Shown here piece after piece: positions 34,113 to 43,949 of a DNA stretch of 64,000 nt. The DNA is from Verrucomicrobiales bacterium. GTDB taxonomy: Bacteria; Verrucomicrobiota; Verrucomicrobiia; Verrucomicrobiales; DEV007. The DNA lies in NCBI GenBank assembly GCA_002698785.1, contig PAAG01000047.1:124001-188000 (forward strand), written 5' to 3'. The notes beneath the pieces are model-generated. The model saw nothing but the letters and a program-made list of their open reading frames with translations. It made no database searches and was not told the DNA's origin. The position numbers and the translations under genes are program-made. How positions within the stretch are numbered: the stretch's first letter is position 1; every line of letters starts with the position of its first letter.

Positions 34113-35306
34113 ATGAAGTCGAACCCGGGTGGCCAGCTTGCACCAGAAGAGATCCTCGGTCGGGATGAATTTATTGCCGAATTATGGGAGATCCTGGCAG
34201 GCCGGAACGTCTATATGAATGATCTCCGAAGAATTGGCAAGACAATGATTATCAATAAGATGGAGGCAGAACCACCGCCGGGTTGGGTCGTTCTAAAAAG
34301 GGATCTCGGCGGACTGCGGACTGCTTCCGAATTCGCAACGCGCGTGTTTCGCGATGCCAATTCTCTGCTTAGCATCAAAAAGCGATCTCTGCGCCGAATG
34401 ACAGATTTGATTGGCTCAGTGGAAGAGATTGCTGGCGTATTGAAGCTGAAAAACGGAAGTGTAGCACCTTGGAAAGAAGTTCTATCCCGCACCTTCGCCG
34501 ACCTCGATGAAGACTATAAAACGTCGGAAGAGAGAATCGTATTTTTCTGGGACGAAGTTCCTTTTCTTCTCGATAACATTCGCACCGACGAAGGACCGGC
34601 GCGAGCGATGGAAGTTCTCGATACGCTGCGATCACTTACGCAGGATTACCCCAGCATTCGACTTCTTCTTACCGGGTCTGTCGGGATTCACCACGTGCTC
34701 ACGGAACTACGCCGAGACGGATATAATAACTCCCCCTTAAACACGTTCGAGCGAGTAGCTCCCGGTCCCCTTGATCGTGGCGACGCGATCTACCTCGCGG
34801 ACCAGTTATTACTTGGAGAAAAATTGAAGGTTCCCGAGCGTGGCGATGCTTCAGAGTGCATCGCGTCCCTGACCGGAGATGTTCCCTTTTACATTCACCG
34901 ACTTGTTTCGAGAATGCCAAAGTCGAAGGAAGTAACTCCGGCCTCGCTCCATGACAAATTGGAGAGCGAACTTATCGCTGCTGACAACGACTGGGATCTT
35001 GCCCACTACCGTAATCGCCTGACAAAATACTATCCCAACGGAAATGACGAGACCGTGGTCCTCTCTATTCTCGACAGTCTTTCAGGTGAGGCGGGCGGAC
35101 TCCCTGTTGCCGATCTGATGAACCGGGTGAAATCCACGGTCCCGAAAACTGACGATGAACAGATACGATCATTGCTAAAGCTTCTTTTGGCCGATCATTA
35201 TCTCGTTCGAAATTCCCGCAATCGCTACACTTTCCGCCTCGAAATCGTCCGCCGCTGGTGGGGGGGGGGATCGCGGACTGTAATCCTGACCATTCGACTT
35301 TCATGA
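34113..35306 (+). CDS. STAND/AAA-type ATPase, first gene of a two-gene system
   Basis: The 397-residue protein has an altered P-loop, NDLRRIGKTM (36-45), in which the first Gly of GPRRIGKT is replaced; a Walker B-like strand FFWDEVPFLL near residues 146-155; a sensor strand LLLTGSVGIHHVL near 188-200; and a helical, winged-helix-like C-terminal region (about 310-385). The last codons run through a tract of ten G (35260-35269). As read, the gene ends in TGA overlapping the next ATG. With one G fewer it would end as WWGGDRGL about 24 bases earlier. It probably acts with the following ATPase; the biological role is unknown, and defence or stress signalling are guesses. Confidence 0.72.
   Translation: MKSNPGGQLAPEEILGRDEFIAELWEILAGRNVYMNDLRRIGKTMIINKMEAEPPPGWVVLKRDLGGLRTASEFATRVFRDANSLLSIKKRSLRRMTDLIGSVEEIAGVLKLKNGSVAPWKEVLSRTFADLDEDYKTSEERIVFFWDEVPFLLDNIRTDEGPARAMEVLDTLRSLTQDYPSIRLLLTGSVGIHHVLTELRRDGYNNSPLNTFERVAPGPLDRGDAIYLADQLLLGEKLKVPERGDASECIASLTGDVPFYIHRLVSRMPKSKEVTPASLHDKLESELIAADNDWDLAHYRNRLTKYYPNGNDETVVLSILDSLSGEAGGLPVADLMNRVKSTVPKTDDEQIRSLLKLLLADHYLVRNSRNRYTFRLEIVRRWWGGGSRTVILTIRLS
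35260..35269 (+). repeat. Homopolymer tract of ten G at the gene junction
   Basis: Ten consecutive G bases lie inside the last codons of the first ATPase gene. Tracts of this length slip easily during replication, so the end of the first protein, and its coupling to the second, could vary between cells. A base-calling error in the tract is an alternative. Confidence 0.7.
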
Positions 35307-37723
35307 GTAAGATCAAACGCTTCTCACCCAACTGGTCGGATCCCAGGGCACTCGAAGCCATCACCGTGGCGCGGGAGGGCCTTATCTCCGGGGCGGTCGA
35401 CTCCGTTCGTGAAAGCGCCCTGACAAAGAATAAACATCACCTTCTTTTTGTCGGCCCCAGGGGCTCAGGAAAGACCCACCTCATTACGCTCGTTCGGCAT
35501 CGCCTGCTTGGTATGCCTAAGGTGATGAAAAAGTTGCGCATCGCCTGGCTTAACGAAGATGAAACGAGCGACTCCGTTCTTTCCCTTCTCTTACGAATTC
35601 ATCGTGCGCTTTCGAAGGTTTACCCATCGGAGTTTCCAACCGACTCGACCGAGAGCGTCTATGATCTCACCGATCGTTCTGCAGCACTCGAAGCCATAAC
35701 GGAACTCCTTCTGGAGCAGCTGAAGGAAAATACGGTTCTCGTGTTGATCGAGAATCTTGATGCTCTATTCGAGACATTCGGAGAAGGCGAGGAAAAGAAA
35801 TGGCGAGCGTTGATTCAGAACCACTCCCAATTCTGCACCGTCGCCACGGCCCAGCGACTGTTCCGCGGCGTCGCCGACCAAGATGCCCCCTTCTTCGGGT
35901 TCTTCCGGGTCGAGCACTTGAAGCCATTTACTGTTGGTGAAGCTACTGAGCTACTAGCAAAAGTTGCCGAGGAGAGAAAGGACAATGACCTAGCCGGATT
36001 CGTAGTTTCTTCCCGAGGTCGTGCTCGTATTCGCGCGCTCCACCATCTTACGGGCGGTAATCAGAGGCTATTCATTATTCTTTCCGAATTTATCAACCGC
36101 GAATCTTTGGAGACGTTGGTTGGACCTTTCGAAGAACTCGTGGACGAGCAGCTTACGCCCTATTACCAAGAACGGCTCCGCTGGCTTTCGCCCTTGCAGC
36201 GAAGAATCGTGGAATATCTCTGCTCTGTACCCAAGCCGCAACCGGTTAAAGCGATCGCCCGCCACCTTTTCAATTCCCAGCAAACGATCTCGAAGCAGTT
36301 GAGCGAGCTTCGAAACCTTCATTACGTCGAAAGTCGCCAACGCGGACGAGAATCGCTTTACGAACTCGCTGAGCCTCTCATGCGCCTGAGCCACGAAGTG
36401 AAAGAAGCGATGGGACAGACGCCTCTGCGGTTATTAGTGGATTTCCTGCGGGTTTGGTACGACCGGGAGGAACTGGAGAGGCGAGTAAAGGAGATACCTT
36501 CGAGTGAAACTATCACATTTGCCTATTTCTCTGAGGCTTGTGCTAGATCGCAAACTGAGGGTAGTTTGCTTGTTGAATTCCTTTCCGACGATGCGGCAGC
36601 GATTGACTTGAATAAGTGTAGCGATGAAGATTTGGAGCTTCTTCGCGATCTTCAGGATGAGTCTAAATCATGTGAAGATAAACTACGGTATAGTATTGCA
36701 TTGTATCTGAGAAACAAATCTCAGGAAGCACTAGTTCAAATCGAATTGATATTGAAAGAAGTTAATGTGCCAGATGAAAAGATGGATATGGCACGCTTAA
36801 TGCAAATTTCGTGTCTTGACCAACTTGGAAAAACAAGGGCGATGCAACGAGAAGTCAACGCAATCCTCAACGCCTCACAAACTTCGATTTCACTTAAAGC
36901 GAATGTTTTAGGATTTAGAGGGCTTCGCTGGCGCGATCTCGGAAAGTATAGCGAGGCAATTTCTGATCTGACGGAAGTTATCAATGCTAATACTCTTCCT
37001 TCACACCAACTTGCCCTAATTTATTTAGAGCGTGGCCTGATTCACGTTAGAGCGCAAAATCGAGAGAGCGCTATCAAAGATTTTTCTGCGTTAATCGATC
37101 AAGAGATGGGATCTGCGAAGACTACTGGGACAGCTCGCATTATGAGAGGATTCATCAATATGTTTAAGAATGAGAACACGGAATCCGCACTATGCGACTT
37201 CCAGACTCTTATCGACGAACCCGAACAATTCCCGGATAAGATGATTCGAGAGGCGCACCGAAAGAGTGCAATCATCAGGCTGAGCAGGGGCGAGTGGAAT
37301 CAAGCAAAAGCAAATCTTCGGCAAGGAATTTCGAAGGGCGAAAATGACGAAACGATCTTTTACCTCTATCTCATCTGCAACTTAGGTCACGATCATACAA
37401 TGTGGGCTCCGAATATCAGTGCCGTAGTAGATGTCTACGCTGAAAATGATTCTCTCACCGAACTTGGCGCTGGACTCGTTGAGAGTGTTAAATATTTCCA
37501 AGATATAAATCTTTCAAAGAAAGGAATGCTCGAATGGCAAAAACTGTGGGAAGATCATGCAAAGAAGCATCCCCAACTTGTACTTCCAGCCCGTCTGCTC
37601 AAAGTAGGAATTCAGTATTTCACCTCTGGAGAAAATGAGTCGGTGCTTCTCGACCTTCCTTCCGAAGAGAGAGAGATTCTTTCTCAAGCTCTCGGGTTGG
37701 ATAGCAGCACAGATAAGAAGTAA
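35303..37723 (+). CDS. Large ATPase with winged helix and TPR-like repeats, second gene of the system
   Basis: The 806-residue protein has an AAA/STAND-type nucleotide-binding region: Walker A GPRGSGKTH (51-59) and a Walker B-like LVLIENLDALF (about 139-149). A winged-helix region (about 295-350, with HLFNSQQTISKQLSELRNLHYVESRQRG) follows, then long helical repeats resembling TPR (about 480-690). The start is the ATG at 35303, which overlaps the preceding TGA (ATGA). The first half has base use like the neighbours, while the part after about 36500 is clearly AT-richer, a sign of transfer or recombination. NTP-driven oligomer signalling is plausible from the architecture; function is unknown. 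Confidence 0.75.
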   Translation: MSKIKRFSPNWSDPRALEAITVAREGLISGAVDSVRESALTKNKHHLLFVGPRGSGKTHLITLVRHRLLGMPKVMKKLRIAWLNEDETSDSVLSLLLRIHRALSKVYPSEFPTDSTESVYDLTDRSAALEAITELLLEQLKENTVLVLIENLDALFETFGEGEEKKWRALIQNHSQFCTVATAQRLFRGVADQDAPFFGFFRVEHLKPFTVGEATELLAKVAEERKDNDLAGFVVSSRGRARIRALHHLTGGNQRLFIILSEFINRESLETLVGPFEELVDEQLTPYYQERLRWLSPLQRRIVEYLCSVPKPQPVKAIARHLFNSQQTISKQLSELRNLHYVESRQRGRESLYELAEPLMRLSHEVKEAMGQTPLRLLVDFLRVWYDREELERRVKEIPSSETITFAYFSEACARSQTEGSLLVEFLSDDAAAIDLNKCSDEDLELLRDLQDESKSCEDKLRYSIALYLRNKSQEALVQIELILKEVNVPDEKMDMARLMQISCLDQLGKTRAMQREVNAILNASQTSISLKANVLGFRGLRWRDLGKYSEAISDLTEVINANTLPSHQLALIYLERGLIHVRAQNRESAIKDFSALIDQEMGSAKTTGTARIMRGFINMFKNENTESALCDFQTLIDEPEQFPDKMIREAHRKSAIIRLSRGEWNQAKANLRQGISKGENDETIFYLYLICNLGHDHTMWAPNISAVVDVYAENDSLTELGAGLVESVKYFQDINLSKKGMLEWQKLWEDHAKKHPQLVLPARLLKVGIQYFTSGENESVLLDLPSEEREILSQALGLDSSTDKK

Positions 37724-37961
37724 ATCAGCTGCTTTTATATTCGCCCGTTTGGATTCGATTTCACTTCGTGAGCATTACTTTTTTTAACCCAAAGAGGGCT
37801 TAAAACCGGTGTCTTATCATCTCGTAGGAGCTTAAAAAATTTTTGAACAAAAAGATGCAATGAGGGTCTTATTCGTCAGCAATCAACCACTTGGAAGGTT
37901 GTGCTGAGGTACGAATTTCCTTCCTTCAACACGAACCGTAATTACCTTTTAGAAAGACCCC

Positions 37962-40541
37962 ATGAACCCGAACCAGTTTACTTTAAAATTACAGGAGGCC
38001 TTCCAGGCGGCCCAAAGCCTGGCGAATGACAGCAATCATGCCGAGCTGAGTAGTGTGCATCTTTTTGCGGCGCTGCTGGATCAGGCGGATGGCGTGACGA
38101 AGCCGATTCTCTCGAAGATCGGTGCGGATACGGAGGCGCTCGATTATGAGATCGAGGGTCTGCTAGGTAAGTTGCCTTCAGTAGAAGGGAATGCCGGACA
38201 ACAAGTTTACCTAAGCTCGGATCTGCGCGCTGTCATTAATACGGCGGAGAAGCTCCGCGGAAAGATGAAGGACGACTACACGAGTGTGGAGCACGTTCTT
38301 CTTGCGATTGCGCAGGAGGGAAATGCGGACCTGAAGGCGCTGCTGAAGCGGCATGGTGTCGATGAGAAATCGATCGAGAATGCGATTGTCTCGGTGCGTG
38401 GAAATCAGCGGGTGACGGATCAGGATCCGGAAGGCAAATACCAGGCGCTGGAGAAGTATGGGACGGATCTGACGGCGATTGCGCGTCAGGGCAAGATCGA
38501 TCCGATCATCGGACGCGATGAGGAGATTCGCCGGGTTATGCAGATTCTTTCCCGCCGGACGAAGAATAATCCGGTGCTGATCGGCGAACCTGGTGTGGGT
38601 AAGACTGCGATCGCGGAGGGGCTGGCGCGAAGGATCGTGAGCGGTGACGTTCCTGATTCTTTGAAGAACAAGCGTCTGATCGCGATGGACATCGGATCAA
38701 TGATCGCGGGTGCGAAGTATCGCGGTGAATTCGAGGACAGACTGAAGGCGTTTTTGAAAGAGGTGACGGCCAGTGAGGGTGAGATCATTCTCTTTATCGA
38801 TGAGCTGCACACGATCGTGGGTGCAGGTGCCAGCGAAGGTGCGGTGGATGCCTCGAACATGCTGAAGCCTCAGTTGGCTCGCGGTGAGCTGCGGACGATC
38901 GGTGCGACGACGTTGGATGAGTATCGTAAGTATATCGAAAAGGATGCGGCGCTGGAGCGGCGTTTCCAGCCGGTGACGGTGGACGAGCCGAGTGCGGAGG
39001 ATACGATCGCGATTCTGCGGGGTATCAAGGAGCGCTACGAGGTGCACCACGGGGTGCGGATCAAGGACTCGGCTCTGGTGGCGGCGGCTACGCTAAGCGA
39101 TCGCTATATCGCGGATCGTTTTCTCCCTGACAAAGCGGTCGATTTGATCGATGAGGCGGCTTCGCGTTTGAAGATCGAGTTGGATAGTCTTCCGACGGAG
39201 ATCGATCAACTGGAGCGCCAGAGTATGCAGTTGGAGATGGAGCGTCAGGCTTTGACGAAGGAGAAAGACGATGCATCGAAAGCTCGCCTGGAGAAGGTGG
39301 AGAAGGAGATCGCCGATTTGAAAGAGAAGGCGGATGCCCTGAAGGCTTCGTGGCACAACGAGAAGTCGGTGATCGACAAGGCGAACGTCGTTCAGGAAGA
39401 AATCGAGAAGCTGAAGATGGAGCTGGAGCAGGCGCAGCGCGAGGGCAACCTCGGTCGTGCCAGTGAGATCCAGTATGGTCTTTTGCCGAACAAGGAAGAA
39501 GAGCTGAAGACGGCTCAGGAAGAACTGCACAAGATGCAGGGATCGTCCCGCCTTTTGAAAGAAGAAGTGACGGAAGAGGATATTGCGGAAGTGGTGAGCT
39601 CTTGGACGCACATCCCGGTGTCACGATTGCAAGAGGGCGAACGTTCGAAGCTGGTGAGCATGGAAGAGCGTATCGGCGAACGTGTGATCGGCCAGAAGAA
39701 AGCGATCGAGGCGGTGTCGAATGCGGTGCGTCGCGCTCGTGCGGGGCTACAGGATGAGAATCGGCCGATTGGGTCTTTCCTTTTCCTGGGACCGACGGGT
39801 GTGGGTAAGACGGAGCTTTCACGCTCGCTGGCGGAGTTTCTCTTCGACGACGAGAATGCGATGGTGCGCATCGACATGAGTGAATACATGGAGAAGCATG
39901 CGGTCGCGAGACTGATCGGTGCGCCTCCGGGATATGTCGGCTATGAAGAAGGCGGACAGCTTTCTGAAACGGTGCGACGCAAGCCCTACTCGGTCGTTCT
40001 TTTCGACGAGGTGGAGAAGGCACACCCGGATGTTTTCAACGTGCTGCTGCAAGTGCTGGACGATGGACGAATCACAGACGGCCAAGGTCGGACGGTGGAT
40101 TTCCGGAATACGGTGATCATCATGACAAGCAACATCGGCTCGGAATTTATCATGAGCGAGACGAATCCGGAGCAGCGTGAGGCGCTGGTGATGGAGGCGT
40201 TGCGAGGGCATTTCCGACCGGAGTTCCTCAACCGGGTGGATGAAACGATTATCTTCGACCGCCTGACGGAGGAAGATCTGAAGGAGATCGTGACGGTGCA
40301 GATGGCTCGAGTCGTGAAGCGTCTCACGGCGCAGGGGCTGACCCTGGATATGTCGGAAGGTGCACTCGCCCAGCTGGCAACAGAGGGATACGACCCGGCC
40401 TATGGTGCCCGTCCTTTGAAACGGACGATCCAGAAGCGCCTGCTGGATCCGCTGTCACTGGACTTGCTGGATGGGAAGTTCAAGGACGGGGATACGATCC
40501 ACGTGGATGTGGATGGTGGGAAGTTTGTCTTCACCAAGTGA
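37962..40541 (+). CDS. clpB: ATP-dependent protein disaggregase ClpB
   Basis: The 859-residue protein matches ClpB in length and full architecture: an N-terminal Clp repeat domain (1-145), a first AAA+ module with GEPGVGKTA and [12 protein letters not shown], the long coiled-coil middle domain (about 400-530), and a second AAA+ module with GPTGVGKTE and [13 protein letters not shown]. The coiled-coil middle domain separates it from ClpA and ClpC. With the DnaK system it rescues aggregated proteins. It is monocistronic, 238 bases after the ATPase pair, and ends before a strong bidirectional terminator. Confidence 0.97.
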   Translation: MNPNQFTLKLQEAFQAAQSLANDSNHAELSSVHLFAALLDQADGVTKPILSKIGADTEALDYEIEGLLGKLPSVEGNAGQQVYLSSDLRAVINTAEKLRGKMKDDYTSVEHVLLAIAQEGNADLKALLKRHGVDEKSIENAIVSVRGNQRVTDQDPEGKYQALEKYGTDLTAIARQGKIDPIIGRDEEIRRVMQILSRRTKNNPVLIGEPGVGKTAIAEGLARRIVSGDVPDSLKNKRLIAMDIGSMIAGAKYRGEFEDRLKAFLKEVTASEGEIILFIDELHTIVGAGASEGAVDASNMLKPQLARGELRTIGATTLDEYRKYIEKDAALERRFQPVTVDEPSAEDTIAILRGIKERYEVHHGVRIKDSALVAAATLSDRYIADRFLPDKAVDLIDEAASRLKIELDSLPTEIDQLERQSMQLEMERQALTKEKDDASKARLEKVEKEIADLKEKADALKASWHNEKSVIDKANVVQEEIEKLKMELEQAQREGNLGRASEIQYGLLPNKEEELKTAQEELHKMQGSSRLLKEEVTEEDIAEVVSSWTHIPVSRLQEGERSKLVSMEERIGERVIGQKKAIEAVSNAVRRARAGLQDENRPIGSFLFLGPTGVGKTELSRSLAEFLFDDENAMVRIDMSEYMEKHAVARLIGAPPGYVGYEEGGQLSETVRRKPYSVVLFDEVEKAHPDVFNVLLQVLDDGRITDGQGRTVDFRNTVIIMTSNIGSEFIMSETNPEQREALVMEALRGHFRPEFLNRVDETIIFDRLTEEDLKEIVTVQMARVVKRLTAQGLTLDMSEGALAQLATEGYDPAYGARPLKRTIQKRLLDPLSLDLLDGKFKDGDTIHVDVDGGKFVFTK

Positions 40542-40562
40542 CGGGGAATCGATAACTGAACG

Positions 40563-40593
40563 AAAAAGGCCACGCGAAATGCGTGGCCTTTTT
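40563..40593. terminator. Bidirectional rho-independent terminator
   Basis: A stem AAAAAGGCCACGC / GCGTGGCCTTTTT closes on a 5-base loop, with A-run before and T-run after. It lies between the convergent clpB and TPR genes and can serve both. Confidence 0.9.
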
Positions 40594-40619
40594 GCTGTAA
40601 TCTTTTCTCAAGGTCGGTA

Positions 40620-42041
40620 TCAACCACCGTAGGATTTTTCGACGCGCTCGGCGACGTCTTTGTAGCCGTAATCGACGGCGTAGATCTCTTTGAGAGCATC
40701 CATGTATTCTTCCTCTTTGCCCATCTTCTCGTTGAGCAATCCGAGGTTGTAGAGAAGATCTTTTTTGGTCTCGTCCATGACCTGCATCTCGTCGATGGCT
40801 TCCTTAAACTGGTTGGCCGCAAGGTCTGTCATGTTCATCTTGTCGTAGCACTGACCAAGCATGTTCATCACCTTGATACGCAGGTTGGGGCTGCGCTTTG
40901 CCTGCTGAAGGTGAGCGATTGCCTCGCGGTATTTTTCCGCACGATAGAGACGAGAACCGAGTTCGAATCGGAGTTCGTTGTCGGTGGGATTACGATCCAC
41001 CCGCTCCTGTGACTCGGCGATGAGGGCGTCCAGTTGAGATTGTTCCGCCTCTTTGAGCTGCTCTTTGTATTGCTCGATATCCGGGTGCTCGGGGTTTTCT
41101 TCCACAAACGCACGCAGATTGGTGAGGTAGTTCTCGTTCACGATTTCGCGAATCGACCCGACCTTTTTCTCCAACGCCGGATCCTTTCCGCTGAGGTGAT
41201 AGGCCCACTCGTAAAACTGAAGTGCTGTCTCGAACTGCTCCAACTCCTCGTAGGTGGCGGCGAGCCGCTTGCTGACATCGAGGTTGTTGTTGTCTTCCTG
41301 ATACTCGGCAAGAAGCTGGGCAGCCTGGGCTTCCAGCATCTCCGGTGTCATTGCGGCACGGCTGGAGCTTTCCAGATCCTTGGCGGCGTCTTTGTCCTTG
41401 AGAAGTTCACGCCAGTCACCATCGCTGTCCCATTTCTGTGATGCAATCGAACCACGGGCGGTGGCGTCTTTGTATTTCTTCGCTGCGTTGAGGTCTGTCC
41501 GGTCTTTGTCGACGATCTTCCCGAAGGTGACGGCTGCCTGCTCGTATTTCTCCCGCTCCATATAGAAGTCACCCAGCTTATGGTAGAACTTCAGGTTTTC
41601 GGGATCGCCTTCGATAACAGTCTCAAGGGCGAAACCTCCGGTCATGGGCATGCCGGCGACGACAGCTGCCTCGTAGAGTAGCTCATTTGCCTGAGCGTTG
41701 TAGGGATCGTCGCCGAGAACGTCTTTCTCAAGCGCAGCGATCACTGTAAGAGGATTCTTTTTGACCTGACTCTGCATCCGCAGAACCTTCAGGGCCTCCG
41801 CACCGAGCTTGATGCCTTTTTTCCCTTCGTTGTTCTTGATTGCTGCGAGACGAAGTCTTTTCCGCCCGTCAAGGAAAGCAGGTTCCTTAGTGAGAATTGC
41901 CTGGATCAAGCTGACTGCATACCCCCAGTTGCGAAGCTCCATCGCACTTTCCGCCTTGAGATAGAGTTTCTGAAGGTTTGCGGGGAGTTCGCTCTGCTTG
42001 ATGTCGTCCCGTTCTATCTGTTCTGTCGCTTCTTCAGCCAT
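40620..42041 (-). CDS. TPR-repeat protein
   Basis: The 473-residue protein is almost wholly helical with tetratricopeptide-like repeats (for example LKFYHKLGDFYMEREKYEQAAVTFGKIV near the middle and YNLGLLNEKMGKEEEYMDALKEIY near the C-terminus). No signal peptide is present. I take the ATG at 42041 (MAEEATEQIE) because the 26 residues ahead of it in the longer ORF look non-coding. It is a scaffold-like protein of unknown partner. Confidence 0.72.
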   Translation of the reverse strand: MAEEATEQIERDDIKQSELPANLQKLYLKAESAMELRNWGYAVSLIQAILTKEPAFLDGRKRLRLAAIKNNEGKKGIKLGAEALKVLRMQSQVKKNPLTVIAALEKDVLGDDPYNAQANELLYEAAVVAGMPMTGGFALETVIEGDPENLKFYHKLGDFYMEREKYEQAAVTFGKIVDKDRTDLNAAKKYKDATARGSIASQKWDSDGDWRELLKDKDAAKDLESSSRAAMTPEMLEAQAAQLLAEYQEDNNNLDVSKRLAATYEELEQFETALQFYEWAYHLSGKDPALEKKVGSIREIVNENYLTNLRAFVEENPEHPDIEQYKEQLKEAEQSQLDALIAESQERVDRNPTDNELRFELGSRLYRAEKYREAIAHLQQAKRSPNLRIKVMNMLGQCYDKMNMTDLAANQFKEAIDEMQVMDETKKDLLYNLGLLNEKMGKEEEYMDALKEIYAVDYGYKDVAERVEKSYGG

Positions 42042-42253
42042 ACTATTTTTGATTCCGCTAATTTGAAAGTGTTGTGAAATTTTCGGCTCTTTTGGCTCGC
42101 CGGGCAACGATTGTAACACAAATTGCCTCGCCTGATCTAGCGAATGTTCTGCGCACGGACAACGAAAAAATGGATTTTCGCGACCCGAACCTCACTAAGA
42201 GAATACGGAACTCGACTTGCCAGAGGCGCGATTTCCCGCTTTACTAAGGGGTT

Positions 42254-42769
42254 ATGAAACGCCGCCTCCTCATTTTCCTGCTCCTGGCTGGCTCGCTTTC
42301 CGTTTGTCTGGCAGCGGGAAAAAAGTACAAATTGTACCTGGTGACGTTCCATCTCGAGGGTGAAGAGACTGACAACCCCAAGTTTATCACGCCGGTGAAG
42401 CTCGGGAAGGAGTATCGCCAATATTACTTCAACAAGCTGCCGACCTTTACGGACCACGACATCAAGTGGTTTTACCCATTCACCTCCTCTGACGGGGTGA
42501 GCTACGGTGCGGCTTTCAAGCTGAAGGACCACGCAGCCACCGAGTTGAGGGCGATCACTTTGACAAATCAGGGCAAGTTGCTCGGTCTGCGATGTTCGGA
42601 TGCACCGCTACAGGCTGTTCTCATCGACCGTCCCATCGAGGATGGTGTCGTCGTGATCTGGACCGGGCTGCAACAGAAGCATTTGCAGGAATTTCGAAAG
42701 CGTTTCCCGCATGTGGACGATCTCGCGCCTGCTGAGGGGCCTCAGTTCGCGCTGCCGAACAAAAGGTAA
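42254..42769 (+). CDS. Secreted protein of unknown function
   Basis: The 171-residue product starts with a signal peptide (MKRRLLIFLLLAGSLSVCLA) and has no domain I recognise; KYKLYLVTFHLEGEETDNPKF after the leader is beta-strand-like. The stop codon lies 60 bases before the M23 peptidase start, so both may be on one transcript. Confidence 0.6.
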   Translation: MKRRLLIFLLLAGSLSVCLAAGKKYKLYLVTFHLEGEETDNPKFITPVKLGKEYRQYYFNKLPTFTDHDIKWFYPFTSSDGVSYGAAFKLKDHAATELRAITLTNQGKLLGLRCSDAPLQAVLIDRPIEDGVVVIWTGLQQKHLQEFRKRFPHVDDLAPAEGPQFALPNKR

Positions 42770-42829
42770 ATGCCAAACACGGATCGGTGTGTTACTGGTG
42801 AATCCCACCTCGTTTCACACTATTCGGAT

Positions 42830-43852
42830 ATGAGACCTGCTTTTGCCGCTCTCCTTTTTTTACTGACCTCTCCCCTGTTTGCCGGACCTCTCGGCCTGGT
42901 TCTGCCAACTGAAAACGACGCGATCTTTTCCGAAGATCCCTCGCAGTTTTACATGTATACCAATCGGACGGTCGATGGCGTCCTCACGAAACCGTGGCAG
43001 GGCGGGACATACGGTTTCTCGCGAAATCAGCGACAGACGAGCATTGGACTCGTTTATACTCGCTTTCACGAAGGGGTGGATATCCGTCCAGTGAATCGGG
43101 ACAGCTCGGGGAACCCTCTCGACGAAATCAAGTCCATGGCTGATGGACAGGTTGTGCATGTGAATTCCACTTCACGCCACAGTAACTACGGGAACTACGT
43201 CGTCGTGCATCACGACTGGGATGTGGGGCCTTTTTTCTCGCTGTATGCGCACCTCAGCGAAGCGTATGTAAAGCCCGGTCAGAATGTGCGAGCAGGAGAG
43301 AAAATCGCGAAGATGGGTTACACCGGAGCTGGCATCGATCGAGAGCGCTCTCACGTTCACGTAGAATTGAACATGATCCTGAGCAACAATTTCAACAAGT
43401 GGCACGACATGCACTTTACCAGCGCGAACCATCATGGGATTTTCAACGGGCTGAATTTGATCGGAATCAATATCGCAGAACTGCTCAAGGCTCATCGTCA
43501 GTATCCCGATATCAGCATTCCCCAGTTCCTTGCTGGATCGGAGGAGGTTTATTACAAGGTGTTGGTTCCTGGAGAGAATAATAATTTTCTCAGGCGGTAT
43601 CCTTTTCTAGCTCGCGATTTAAATTCCGTCAGGAAACCTAAGAGTTGGGAATATGCCTTTGCAGCCTCCGGCGTACCTCTTGAAATTCGGCCGAGCGACA
43701 AGGAGATTTCCTACCCTGCTGTGACTTATGTGAAGCCAACAAAAACCGACCATTCTTATCTGACCAATGGTCGGATCACAGGAAGTGGAAGCTCGGCTAA
43801 GCTGACCGCGAGCGGGTCTCGCTACATGCAACTGATCAGTGATTCGTTCTGA
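42830..43852 (+). CDS. Secreted M23-family peptidase (LytM-like)
   Basis: The 340-residue precursor has a signal peptide (MRPAFAALLFLLTSPLFAG) and one M23 domain (about 60-190) with the zinc ligands in HEGVDIRP (HxxxD) and HVHVELN (HxH), plus a conserved His in SLYAHLSEAY. It should cut peptide bonds in peptidoglycan cross-links. The ATG at 42830 is chosen because an upstream start at 42770 would place 20 unlikely residues before the signal peptide. The C-terminal half shows no recognised domain. Confidence 0.85.
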   Translation: MRPAFAALLFLLTSPLFAGPLGLVLPTENDAIFSEDPSQFYMYTNRTVDGVLTKPWQGGTYGFSRNQRQTSIGLVYTRFHEGVDIRPVNRDSSGNPLDEIKSMADGQVVHVNSTSRHSNYGNYVVVHHDWDVGPFFSLYAHLSEAYVKPGQNVRAGEKIAKMGYTGAGIDRERSHVHVELNMILSNNFNKWHDMHFTSANHHGIFNGLNLIGINIAELLKAHRQYPDISIPQFLAGSEEVYYKVLVPGENNNFLRRYPFLARDLNSVRKPKSWEYAFAASGVPLEIRPSDKEISYPAVTYVKPTKTDHSYLTNGRITGSGSSAKLTASGSRYMQLISDSF

Positions 43853-43917
43853 CGAGGCCGGAACCCTCGAAGAAACGGAAAAGAAGTTCTTTTTCATTTT
43901 ACACGAAAAAAGATATT

Positions 43918-43933
43918 GACCGACCGGTCGGTC
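43918..43933. promoter_or_regulatory. TetR operator, copy 1 (upstream of tetR)
   Basis: GACCGACCGGTCGGTC is a perfect 16-base palindrome. An identical copy lies at 44564-44579. It overlaps a TTGACC -35-like hexamer (43916-43921) and sits 16 bases before the regulator ATG, the usual place for autoregulation by a TetR-family repressor. Confidence 0.8.
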
Positions 43934-43949
43934 TGTGTAATTTCATCTC

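Noticed and set aside
37724-37961. Heat-shock promoter or operator before clpB
   Set aside because: The interval has no clear sigma-32 consensus and no CIRCE-type inverted repeat; a TTGGAAG stretch is too weak to call.
39088-40023. 311-codon ORF on the minus strand inside clpB
   Set aside because: Rich in Ser, Pro and Arg as expected for a shadow of a gene with strong third-position bias; no domain and no ribosome binding site.
43916-43941. TTGACC and TGTAAT as a full promoter of the tetR gene
   Set aside because: The spacer is only 14 bases, too short for a normal sigma-70 promoter, so I report the operator and only the -35-like overlap.
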